Shown in pieces: positions 56,501-64,000 of a stretch of 64,000 bases of DNA. Positions within the stretch are counted from its first letter, which is position 1. The number at the start of each line of letters is the position of its first letter. The notes beneath the pieces were generated by a model. That model was not told the DNA's origin. It made no database searches and saw only the letters and a program-made list of their open reading frames with translations. Source of the stretch: Azospira sp. I13 (GTDB lineage: Bacteria; Pseudomonadota; Gammaproteobacteria; Burkholderiales; Rhodocyclaceae); contig NZ_BFBP01000005.1 in NCBI RefSeq assembly GCF_003112695.1, positions 124,439-188,438 of the forward strand. The letters run 5' to 3'. The position numbers and the translations under genes were made by a program.

Positions 56501-57184
56501 ATGCGCATCCTGATCATCGAAGACCAGCCGAAAGTCGCCCAGTCCGTCAAGCACGGGCTGGAGACCGAGCGCTTCGACGTGACGGTGGCGGCCACCGGGG
56601 AGGACGGTTTCTTTCTCGTCTCGTCGCAGGTGTTCGACCTGCTCATCCTCGATCTCATGCTACCCGGCCGCGACGGCCTGGAGATCCTGCGCACGCTGCG
56701 CAGCCGGGGGCTGGCAACACCGGTGATCATCCTCTCGGCGCGGGACACGGTGGAGGACCGCATCCGCGGCCTTGACCTCGGCGCCGACGACTACCTCGTC
56801 AAGCCCTTCGCCTTCGAGGAGCTGCTGGCGCGCATCCGGGCGCTGCTGCGGCGCGGGCGGGCCCAGGACGTGCTGCGCTTCGCCGTGGCGGACCTGGAGG
56901 TGGACCGGGTCACGCGCCGTGTGGCGCGCGGCGGGCGGGACGTGGAACTCACCGCGCACGAATACGAACTGCTCGACTATCTGCTGCTGCACCAGGGCCG
57001 CGTGGTGTCGCGCGAGATGCTCGCGCGCGACGTCTGGCGCGAAGTGGCGCGCGCCACGCCGCTGGACAACGTCATCGACGTGCACATCGCCCGGCTGCGC
57101 CGCAAGATCGACAATGGTCACGGACATCCGCTGATCCACACGGTGCGCGGGGTCGGTTTCGTGCTCCAGGAGCAGGCGCCGTGA
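56501..57184 (+). CDS. OmpR/PhoB-family response regulator
   Basis: 227 residues. The receiver has acidic residues in IIEDQ (5-9), phospho-acceptor Asp51 in LILDLMLPGRDG and Lys in LVKPFAFEE. A C-terminal winged helix follows with ELTAHEYELLDYLLLHQGRV and IDVHIARLRRKID. It most resembles metal- and envelope-stress regulators (CusR/QseB-like), which is inference. The kinase gene starts on its stop (GTGA). This gene marks an abrupt switch to very GC-rich codon use compared with the chromate genes before it. Confidence 0.92.
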   Translation: MRILIIEDQPKVAQSVKHGLETERFDVTVAATGEDGFFLVSSQVFDLLILDLMLPGRDGLEILRTLRSRGLATPVIILSARDTVEDRIRGLDLGADDYLVKPFAFEELLARIRALLRRGRAQDVLRFAVADLEVDRVTRRVARGGRDVELTAHEYELLDYLLLHQGRVVSREMLARDVWREVARATPLDNVIDVHIARLRRKIDNGHGHPLIHTVRGVGFVLQEQAP

Positions 57185-58650
57185 TCATGGCCTGGCGTCG
57201 GCTGACCCTGCGCTCCCGGCTCACCGCCGCCTTCGCGCTGGTGTTCGGCGCCATGCTGCTGGCCTATGCGCTGGCCGTCTATTTGCTGATCCGTGACCGC
57301 TTCGCCGCGGAGCTGGATCACCGGCTGGACCAGGAACTGGAGATCGCCGAGCGCAGCATCGCGCGCGATGCCGGTGGCCGCCTGGCCTGGCGCCGCGTCC
57401 ACGGGCCGGAACATGAAGAGGACCAGCGCGGCGAGGGCCAGCGGCTGCGCAACGTGTCCTGGCTCGATGTCTGGCGCGCCGACGGCACGCTCGCCCTGCG
57501 CCGCCAGGACGCGGCGACCGACTCGGGGGAGACGCCCGTCCTGCCGCTCGACACGGCCTGGACGGGCCTGCGTTCCCTGGAGCTTCCCGGCGAGGTGCAC
57601 CTGCGGCTGCTGCAGCGCCGCGTCTCCCTCGAAGGCGAAATGCTGCTGATGCGTGCCGCGCTGCGCGAGGACGACTTCGCGCGCGGCCTCGTGGTCGTCC
57701 TGTGGGTGATGGCCGGTGGTCTGCCGCTCGCCCTGCTGGCGGCGGCCGCGGGCGCCTATTGGCTCGCGGGCCGGGGGCTCGCGCCCATCCACCGCATGGC
57801 CGAGGAGGCCGAGGCCATCCACGCCGGCCGGCTGGACGCGCGGCTTCCCGTGGCCAACCCGTTCGACGAGCCGGGGCGGCTTGCCGTCGCTTTCAACGCG
57901 CTGCTGGCCCGGCTGGAGGCGGCCTTCGGAGAGCTCGGGCGTTTCACCGCCGATGCCTCCCACGAATTGCGCACGCCGCTGACGGTGATTCGCAGCGTGG
58001 GCGAGGTGGGTCTGCGCGAGCCGCACTCCGAAGCCGAGTACCGCAACATCATCGGTACCATGCTGGAGGAGGTGGACCGGCTCACTCTCCTGACCACCAT
58101 GCTGCTCGAACTCACCCGCGCCGAAGGCCGGCGAACGGCGACAAAGCGCGAATCGATCGACCTGCGCGAGCTCATCCGGGACGCGGCCGGCTTCCTCGGT
58201 GTGCTGGCCGAGGAGGGGCGCGTGCGCATCGACCTCGACCTGCCCGATGCCCCGGTTCCGGTTTCGGGCGACTGGACGATGCTGCGCCAAGCCGTCATCA
58301 ATCTACTGGACAACGCCATCAAGCACAGTCCGCCGGACGCCGTGGTGGCCATCGCCTGCCGCACGCATGCCGGCCTCGCCGAAATCACCGTGGCGGACCA
58401 GGGACCGGGCATTCCGGCGGAGCATCTGCCCCATGTCTTCGACCGGTTCTACCGGGTAGATGCCGCCCGCGGCCGGCAGGACGGAGACCGCCGCGGCGGT
58501 TTCGGCCTGGGGCTCGCCATCGCCCGCTGGGCGGTGGAGGCCCACGGCGGGCGCATCGCAGCGGAAAGCAACCCGGGCCAAGGCAGCGTGTTCCGCATCG
58601 CATTGCCTCGCGAAAGAACCCTCTCACATCCAGAAGGAACCACACCATGA
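57181..58650 (+). CDS. Sensor histidine kinase
   Basis: 489 residues. Two membrane segments (about 14-36 and 165-190) enclose a periplasmic region of about 130 residues. HAMP follows (about 192-245), then HisKA with phospho-acceptor His261 in DASHELRTPLTVI, N-box NLLDNAIKHSP, G1 VADQGPGI and G2 GGFGLGLAI. The GTG start overlaps the regulator stop; an ATG two codons later is also possible. It forms a two-component pair with the preceding gene, and its own stop overlaps the ATG of the NHL-protein gene. Confidence 0.92.
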   Translation: MIMAWRRLTLRSRLTAAFALVFGAMLLAYALAVYLLIRDRFAAELDHRLDQELEIAERSIARDAGGRLAWRRVHGPEHEEDQRGEGQRLRNVSWLDVWRADGTLALRRQDAATDSGETPVLPLDTAWTGLRSLELPGEVHLRLLQRRVSLEGEMLLMRAALREDDFARGLVVVLWVMAGGLPLALLAAAAGAYWLAGRGLAPIHRMAEEAEAIHAGRLDARLPVANPFDEPGRLAVAFNALLARLEAAFGELGRFTADASHELRTPLTVIRSVGEVGLREPHSEAEYRNIIGTMLEEVDRLTLLTTMLLELTRAEGRRTATKRESIDLRELIRDAAGFLGVLAEEGRVRIDLDLPDAPVPVSGDWTMLRQAVINLLDNAIKHSPPDAVVAIACRTHAGLAEITVADQGPGIPAEHLPHVFDRFYRVDAARGRQDGDRRGGFGLGLAIARWAVEAHGGRIAAESNPGQGSVFRIALPRERTLSHPEGTTP

Positions 58651-59735
58651 AGTATCTGTTTGCGGCCATCGTGGCCGCGCTCACTGTCGGCGGCGTCGCG
58701 GCCGGCACCGAGCCTGAAGCATCGGTTTTCCCCAAGACTCTGCCGTTTCCCGAGGTCCGGACCCTGGCTGGAGACGGCCAGCCGGGCGCGGCGGACGGCT
58801 CGCCGGGCCGTGTCAACCGGCCTCATGGCCTGTCATACGGCAATGACGGCAGCCTCTATTTCGCCGACCGCGGCAACCATCAGGTGCGGGTGCTGAGATC
58901 CGGCGGCACGGTGGCCACCGTGGCGGGAACGGGCAAGGCCGGCTTTGCCGACGGCCCCGCCCACGCGGCCCGGTTCAACGAACCCATCGCCGTTGCGGTC
59001 GAGCGTAGCGGGGCCGTCTATGTCGCCGACCGCAACAATCATCGCATCCGCAAGATCAGGCCGGACGGCACGGTCATCACGCTGGCGGGCGGCGATTCGG
59101 CCGGCTTCGTCGATGGCGACCTGAAATCGGCGCGCTTCAACCAGCCCTACGGTGTCGCCCTGGATGCCGCGCAGACCACGCTCTACGTCGCCGACTACCT
59201 CAACCACGCCATCCGCCGCATCGATCTCGTGCTGGACAAGGTGGACACGCTCGCCGGCAACGGCGCGCCCGGCTTCGCCGACGGCCAGCGCGGCACGGCG
59301 CGCTTCAACCAGCCCTACAACGTGCGCATCGACGGTCAGGGGCGCCTGTGGGTGCCCGACCAGTTGAACCATGCCGTCCGCCGGGTCACGCCCGCAGGCG
59401 AGGTGACGACGGTTGCGGGTGCCGGCAAGGCAGGCTACGCCGACGGCCCGGCCGCCACGGCGCGGTTCGACAATCCGACCGGTATCGCGCCACTGCCCAA
59501 TGGCGCCGTCGTCGTGGCCGACCGCAACAACAATCGCCTGCGCCTGGTCACTCCCGACGGCGCGGTCACCACCCTGGCGGGTACGGGCGAAGCCGGATTC
59601 GCCGATGGCGAGGTCGCCTCCGCCCGCTTCAACCAGCCGCTGGACGTGGAGTTCGACGACAGCATGTCGCGCGTGCTGGTGTCCGAGGACAAGGGCCATC
59701 GCCTGCGCGTGCTGCCCAAGGATACCCGGCGCTGA
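58647..59735 (+). CDS. Secreted NHL-repeat beta-propeller protein
   Basis: 362 residues. A signal peptide (MKYLFAAIVAALTVGGVAAG) is followed by six repeats of about 55 residues, each with VxTLAGxGxxGFADG, ARFNQPxxV and VADxxNHxIR elements, as in NHL propellers. One such six-bladed propeller would make a complete domain. NHL propellers usually mediate binding; some bind sugars or act as lyases, and no catalytic motif is recognisable. The ATG overlaps the kinase stop (ATGA), so it is translated with its presumed regulator. The next gene is 37 bases downstream. Confidence 0.87.
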   Translation: MKYLFAAIVAALTVGGVAAGTEPEASVFPKTLPFPEVRTLAGDGQPGAADGSPGRVNRPHGLSYGNDGSLYFADRGNHQVRVLRSGGTVATVAGTGKAGFADGPAHAARFNEPIAVAVERSGAVYVADRNNHRIRKIRPDGTVITLAGGDSAGFVDGDLKSARFNQPYGVALDAAQTTLYVADYLNHAIRRIDLVLDKVDTLAGNGAPGFADGQRGTARFNQPYNVRIDGQGRLWVPDQLNHAVRRVTPAGEVTTVAGAGKAGYADGPAATARFDNPTGIAPLPNGAVVVADRNNNRLRLVTPDGAVTTLAGTGEAGFADGEVASARFNQPLDVEFDDSMSRVLVSEDKGHRLRVLPKDTRR

Positions 59736-59772
59736 TGATCTTCCCCATCCATCCAACTGAAAGGAAATATCC

Positions 59773-60035
59773 ATGAAAACCCGTCACGCTCTCATTGCAC
59801 TCACCGTCCTCATTACCGTGCCTGCTGTCGCCCTGGCCGGCTGGTTCGGCGACGAACGCCCCCCCGCCAATGCCAAGCCCTTGTCGGAGATCATCAAGGG
59901 GGTCGAGGCGGCCGGTCACAAGACCATCGTCGAGCTCGAATTCGAGGATGGCGTCTACGAGATCGAAGCCATCGACGCCCAGGGCAAGGAAGTGAAACTC
60001 AAGGTCGATCCGGTCTCGGGCAAGGTGAACGTGAA

Positions 60036-60039
<4 letters not shown>
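59773..60039 (+). CDS. Small secreted PepSY-domain protein
   Basis: 88 residues. A signal peptide (MKTRHALIALTVLITVPAVA) is followed by a PepSY-like domain (SEIIKGVEAAGHKTIVELEF then DGVYEIEAIDAQGKEVKLKV). PepSY domains are short periplasmic modules thought to bind or inhibit peptidases or, in electron-transfer systems, ligands. AAAGGAAA precedes the ATG. Its stop overlaps the ATG of the ABC ATPase (ATGA), so the two are translationally coupled. Confidence 0.85.
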
Positions 60040-60735
<696 letters not shown>

Positions 60736-60752
<17 letters not shown>

Positions 60753-62214
60753 CCAGTCCGCAGGGCGCAGGACGCCGCGAAGCGGCGGTCCCGAGCGAAG
60801 CGAGGGATGCGGCGTAGCCGCACAAAAGTCGGAGCCGGCGGGACGGCAATTCGGACAATTGAAACGATTAGCCGCCGTCTTCGCCCACGAGCTGCGCCGC
60901 CTGTTTGCCGGCCGCGCCTGGTGGGCCATGCTGTTCCTGCTGGCGCCGCTCGCCGGCTACGGCTTTGTCGAGGCGGTGCGCCTGTTCGGCGAGGCGAGCC
61001 GCACGGCGCTGCAATTCCCGGAAATGGCCCGCGGCATGACGCCGCTGGACGGCATCCTGGTGCCGACGCTGGGCGCCTTCTATCTGGGCACCACGCTGCT
61101 GTTTCCCTTCGTCGCCATCCGCGCCCTGGGCCAGGACAAGGAGAGCGGCGCGTTGAAGCTCGCCCTGCAATGGCCGCTCTCGCCGGCCGCGCTGGTGGCG
61201 GTCAAGCTCGCCGCGGTGTGCGCGGCCTGGAGCCTGAGCCTCGCCGTGCCCCTCTCGGCGCTCGTCTTCTGGCAGGTCGCGGGTGGCCATCTCGCGCCGG
61301 CCGAGACCGCCAATCTCTTCCTCGGTCATGCGCTCTATGCGCTGGCGGTGGCGGGCATCGCCTTCTTCGCGGCGGCGCTCGCCGAGTCGGCGGCCACCGC
61401 CGCCATCGTCACACTCGCCTTCACGCTGGGCTTCTGGGTGCTCGATTTCGCCGCCGCCACCGGCCCGGAATGGCTCAAGACCCTGGGCGAGATTTCGCCG
61501 ACCCAGGCCCTCAAGCAGTTCGAGCGCGGCCTGCTGCCGGCGGCCCATGGTCTGAGCCTGGCGGGGCTCGGGCTGGGGCTCGCGGCACTGGCCGCCCTCA
61601 TCCTGCCGCCGGGGCTTTCTCGAAGCGCCCGCTTCAAGCGCGGCGCGGCGGGCGCCGCCGTGCTGGTCCTGCTGCTGGCGGCGACATCCATGCTGAACTT
61701 GTCGCTCGATGTCAGCGAGGACCGGCGCAACAGCTTCAACCCCGCCGACGAGGCGGCGCTCGCCCGCATGGACCGGGGACTCGCCATCTCGCTCTACCTC
61801 GCGCCCGAGGACAGCCGGGCGCAGGAGTACCAGCGCAACGTGCTGGCGAAGCTCAAGCGCCTGGTGCCCGATCTCACGGTGCGCTGGGAGGAGACCGGCA
61901 AGGCGGGGGTCTTCGGCGCCGCCGGAGACGAAGGCTACGGCCGCATCGTCTACGCATACGCAGGGCGCAATGCCACGAGCCGCTCCAACAGCCCGCGCGA
62001 GATCCTGCCGCTGCTGCACGAGCTGGCCGGGGCGACGGTGACGCCCGTCGAGACGCCGCCGTATCCGGGCTATCCGCGGGTGGCCGATGCGCGGCCGGCG
62101 GAGCTGTGGTTCTACGGCCTGCTGCCCGCCCTGATCCTGCTCGCCTTCTGGCGCCACGCGCGGGCGCGGCGTCTGCCTATCCATCTTCGTTCTATCCAAG
62201 GAGAATCCTCATGA
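60736..62214 (+). CDS. ABC-2 permease fused to a GldG-like auxiliary domain
   Basis: 492 residues from the TTG at 60736 (GGAGGAGGT just upstream). Residues about 55-310 hold six membrane segments of an ABC-2/NosY-type permease. From about 318 a soluble domain begins LNLSLDVSEDRRNSFNPADE and continues ISLYLAPEDSRAQEYQRNVL, like the ABC_transp_aux domain of GldG. A final membrane segment lies near the end (LPALILLAFWRHA). The first 40 residues are translated from small palindromes and look unlike any permease, so the true start may be the TTG at 60859. Its stop overlaps the ATG of the next gene. Confidence 0.85.
60773..60822. repeat. REP-like palindrome cluster within the permease 5' end
   Basis: CGCCGC-GAA-GCGGCG (60773-60787) and TGCGGC-GTA-GCCGCA (60808-60822) are perfect hairpins with GNA loops. 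Between them lies CCCGAGCGAAGCGAGGG, a partly palindromic unit. The style is that of repetitive extragenic palindromes, here in frame inside a coding sequence. Confidence 0.65.
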
Positions 62215-62918
62215 AATCGCGTTTCCTCGCTTCCCTGCTGTTTGCCGCCCTGGCGGTTCCGGCCTTCGCCGCGCCGACGGTGCAAGGCTTCGACAACGAG
62301 ACGGTCGGCGCCGAGCCCAAGTCCTTCGCCGCCGCCGTGGGTAACTGGGTCGTGGTGGACGACACCGGCAACAAGCGGCTGTCGGTCAATGGCGCCAAGT
62401 GGGCGCGCGGCCAGACCTCGGCGGGGCTGGCCGACAAGGCGCGGGCGCTTTACGGCGAGCGCTACGCCGAGTTCCTCGACAACGTCCAGTCCTACGCCTA
62501 CTTCCCCATCGCGGTGATGAACGACGTGGCGGACTTCCGCGAGGGCACGATCACCGTGCGCTTCAAGGGCGTGGACGGGCGCATCGACCAGGCTGCCGGC
62601 ATTCTCTTCAACGTCCAGCCCAACGGCGACTACCTGACGCTGCGCGCCAACTCGCTGGAGGACAACCTGGTGCTATGGCAGTACGTGAAGGGCCGGCGCT
62701 CATCGGTGAAATGGATACGCAATACGCCAACGCCCAGCGGCCAGTGGCATGAAATGAAGCTGACGGTCAAAGGCAACCGGGTCGAAGGCTGGCTGAACGG
62801 CAAGCTCCTGCTCACCCACGATCTGCCCAAGCCGGTCTCGGGCCGCGTCGGCCTGTGGTCCAAGGCCGACAGCGTGGTGTATTTCGACGATTACCGCGTC
62901 GAGCCGGCGGGCCGGTAA
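62211..62918 (+). CDS. Secreted lectin-like/DUF1080-like protein (paralogue 1)
   Basis: 235 residues. A signal peptide (MKSRFLASLLFAALAVPAFA) precedes a single domain with blocks FREGTITVRFKGVDGRIDQA, AGILFNVQPNGDYLTLRANS, GQWHEMKLTVKGNRVEGWLN and VGLWSKADSVVYFDDYRV. This is the concanavalin-like jelly-roll pattern of DUF1080/LamG-type domains, which bind or cleave glycans. I do not see a certain catalytic pair. The ATG overlaps the permease stop. The next gene, 12 bases on, encodes a close paralogue with a membrane anchor instead of a cleaved signal. Confidence 0.75.
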   Translation: MKSRFLASLLFAALAVPAFAAPTVQGFDNETVGAEPKSFAAAVGNWVVVDDTGNKRLSVNGAKWARGQTSAGLADKARALYGERYAEFLDNVQSYAYFPIAVMNDVADFREGTITVRFKGVDGRIDQAAGILFNVQPNGDYLTLRANSLEDNLVLWQYVKGRRSSVKWIRNTPTPSGQWHEMKLTVKGNRVEGWLNGKLLLTHDLPKPVSGRVGLWSKADSVVYFDDYRVEPAGR

Positions 62919-62930
62919 GAGACCGCCGCC

Positions 62931-63770
62931 ATGACCCGCACGCGACGCAATCTGCTGCTCGTAGCCGGCGTGCTGCTGGCCGCCGCCGGCACCTGGGCGG
63001 CGTTCCGCTTCCTGATCGGCGAGGCGCCGCCCGCGCAGCCGGAGTACCTGCCGCAAGCCGGCGCCGCGCCCGCGCCGACTACCACCGGGCCGGCAGCGCC
63101 GGTGCGGCAGGCCGACGGCACGCTGCGCTTCGAGTTCGAGAATGAGACCGTCGGCGCGGAGCCGAAGGGCGTCGTCCCAGCAGTGGGACAGTGGCTCACG
63201 GGCGTCGATGGCGAACGGCGCGTGCTGGTGGTGGACGGTCGCGGCTGGGCGCGCGGCCAGGCCTCGGCGGGGCTCGCCGACAAGGCCCGCGCCCTGTACG
63301 GCGAGCGCTACGCCGAGTTCCTCGACAACGTCCAGGCCTACGCCTACTTCCCGCTGGCCGTGGCCCAGGGCATCGACGATTTCCGCGCCGGCGAGATCGA
63401 ACTGCGCTTCAAGTGCGTGGCCGGGCGCATCGACCAGGCCGCCGGCATCGTCTTCAACCTCAAGCCCAACGGCGACTATCTGGTGCTGCGCGCCAACTGC
63501 CTCGAAGACAACCTCGTGCTGTTCAAATACGAGCGCGGCAGCCGGAGTTCGGTCAAGTGGATACGCAATACGCCGACGCCATCCAAGCAATGGCATGATT
63601 TGAAGTTGGTTGTTCAAGGGAAGAACATCAAAGGCTATCTAGATGGGAAACTGTATCTGGAACACGCCTTGTCCGAACCGGTTTCGGGGCACATAGGCCT
63701 GTGGTCCAAGGCCGACAGCGTTGTGTATTTTGACGACATTCGTGTCGAATCGACCGGCCGAAACGAGTAA
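62931..63770 (+). CDS. Membrane-anchored lectin-like/DUF1080-like protein (paralogue 2)
   Basis: 279 residues. An uncleaved-looking anchor (about 8-28, LLLVAGVLLAAAGTWAAFRF) and a Pro/Ala linker lead to the same domain as the preceding protein, with roughly 60 percent identical residues by eye; the stretch ARALYGERYAEFLDNVQ is identical. Over the last 180 or so bases the codon use becomes distinctly less GC-rich, unlike the rest of the gene, so the 3' end may have been replaced by recombination. It is the last gene of the operon; a Tn3-family transposase gene begins 12 bases after its stop. Confidence 0.78.
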   Translation: MTRTRRNLLLVAGVLLAAAGTWAAFRFLIGEAPPAQPEYLPQAGAAPAPTTTGPAAPVRQADGTLRFEFENETVGAEPKGVVPAVGQWLTGVDGERRVLVVDGRGWARGQASAGLADKARALYGERYAEFLDNVQAYAYFPLAVAQGIDDFRAGEIELRFKCVAGRIDQAAGIVFNLKPNGDYLVLRANCLEDNLVLFKYERGSRSSVKWIRNTPTPSKQWHDLKLVVQGKNIKGYLDGKLYLEHALSEPVSGHIGLWSKADSVVYFDDIRVESTGRNE

Positions 63771-63782
63771 GGTCATGCATAG

Positions 63783-64000
63783 ATGGCATCCATTGAACGT
63801 ACCGCCTACCCACGTTTCAAACGCAATCCACTCGCTAAAGAGTTGGATGCGCTTTACACCCCGACCAACGATGAGCTGAGTTTCGCGAGAGCTTTGGCCC
63901 GCAAGGCTCAGTCGCGATTCGGCCTCCTGCTATTGCTCAAATCGTTCCAGCGCCTCGGCTATTTTCCTGCTCTGGTGGATATTCCGCTCGCCATCGTCCA
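63783..64000 (+). mobile_element. tnpA: Tn3-family transposase gene tnpA, 5' part (cut by window edge)
   Basis: 72 codons are visible, from the ATG at 63783 to the window end. They encode ERTAYPRFKRNPLAKELDAL, then YTPTNDELSFARALARKAQS and LLLLLKSFQRLGYFPALVDI, the DUF4158 N-terminal domain of Tn3-family transposases. The DDE catalytic core lies beyond the window. Its base composition is less GC-rich than the operon before it. No resolvase gene or res site is recognisable upstream, and I could not identify a 38-base terminal inverted repeat. Confidence 0.85.

Noticed and set aside
60807-62210. Plus-strand frame extending the first lectin-like gene far upstream
   Set aside because: It overlaps the ABC permease in another frame, and the ATG at 62211 with a signal peptide is the evident start.

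Overview
The window looks like a piece of a GC-rich betaproteobacterial chromosome, most likely from the Rhodocyclaceae (Azospira/Dechlorosoma-like). This rests on recalled gene content and order: smc-zipA-ligA, rnhA-dnaQ, a class I PHA locus phaC-phaB with phaR, bamD/rluD/pgeF, and heavy use of GTGA/ATGA stop-start overlaps. The genus is inferred; no 16S gene is present.

Positions 1-42,450 read as ordinary core genome. In order they hold the smc 3' part, zipA, ligA, galU; a purine-salvage pair (hypoxanthine phosphoribosyltransferase and methylthioinosine phosphorylase), def and tRNA-Leu(UAA); a minus-strand methyltransferase-rnhA-dnaQ-nosD-like run; gloB and two response regulators; rmuC and a Ser/Thr kinase-HDOD-GAF regulator; bamD divergent from rluD-pgeF; an orphan TRAP binding protein and a ZIP transporter; phaC-phaB and phaR; cobyrinate amidation/adenosylation genes; rimO with a patatin and an FAD dehydrogenase; tex; a large GGDEF-EAL protein; and fliW with a strong terminator.

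From about 42.6 kb the sequence becomes accessory. A block at 43.6-48.2 kb is visibly less GC-rich and carries seven small co-oriented genes: an alpha/beta hydrolase, a membrane protein, a VOC protein, a PNPOx-like flavoprotein, two GNATs and a methyltransferase-like protein. It is followed by a decapitated LysR remnant (48.4-48.6 kb) that abuts a KfrA-like gene, a tyrosine recombinase and a TonB-like gene, which together form a probable mobile module. Next is a chromate-resistance cluster (chrB, chrA, a secreted protein, a ChrB C-terminal-domain protein and an MFS transporter; 52.0-56.4 kb).

The last region (56.5-63.8 kb) has very GC-rich codon use and is one compact eight-gene operon. It encodes an OmpR-type response regulator, a sensor kinase, a secreted six-repeat NHL protein, a PepSY protein, an ABC ATPase, a permease fused to a GldG-like domain, and two tandem paralogous envelope proteins. 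Twelve bases after it a Tn3-family transposase gene begins and runs off the window. This operon is the best candidate here for an undescribed envelope system. Its functional role is inference; its layout is read directly from the sequence.
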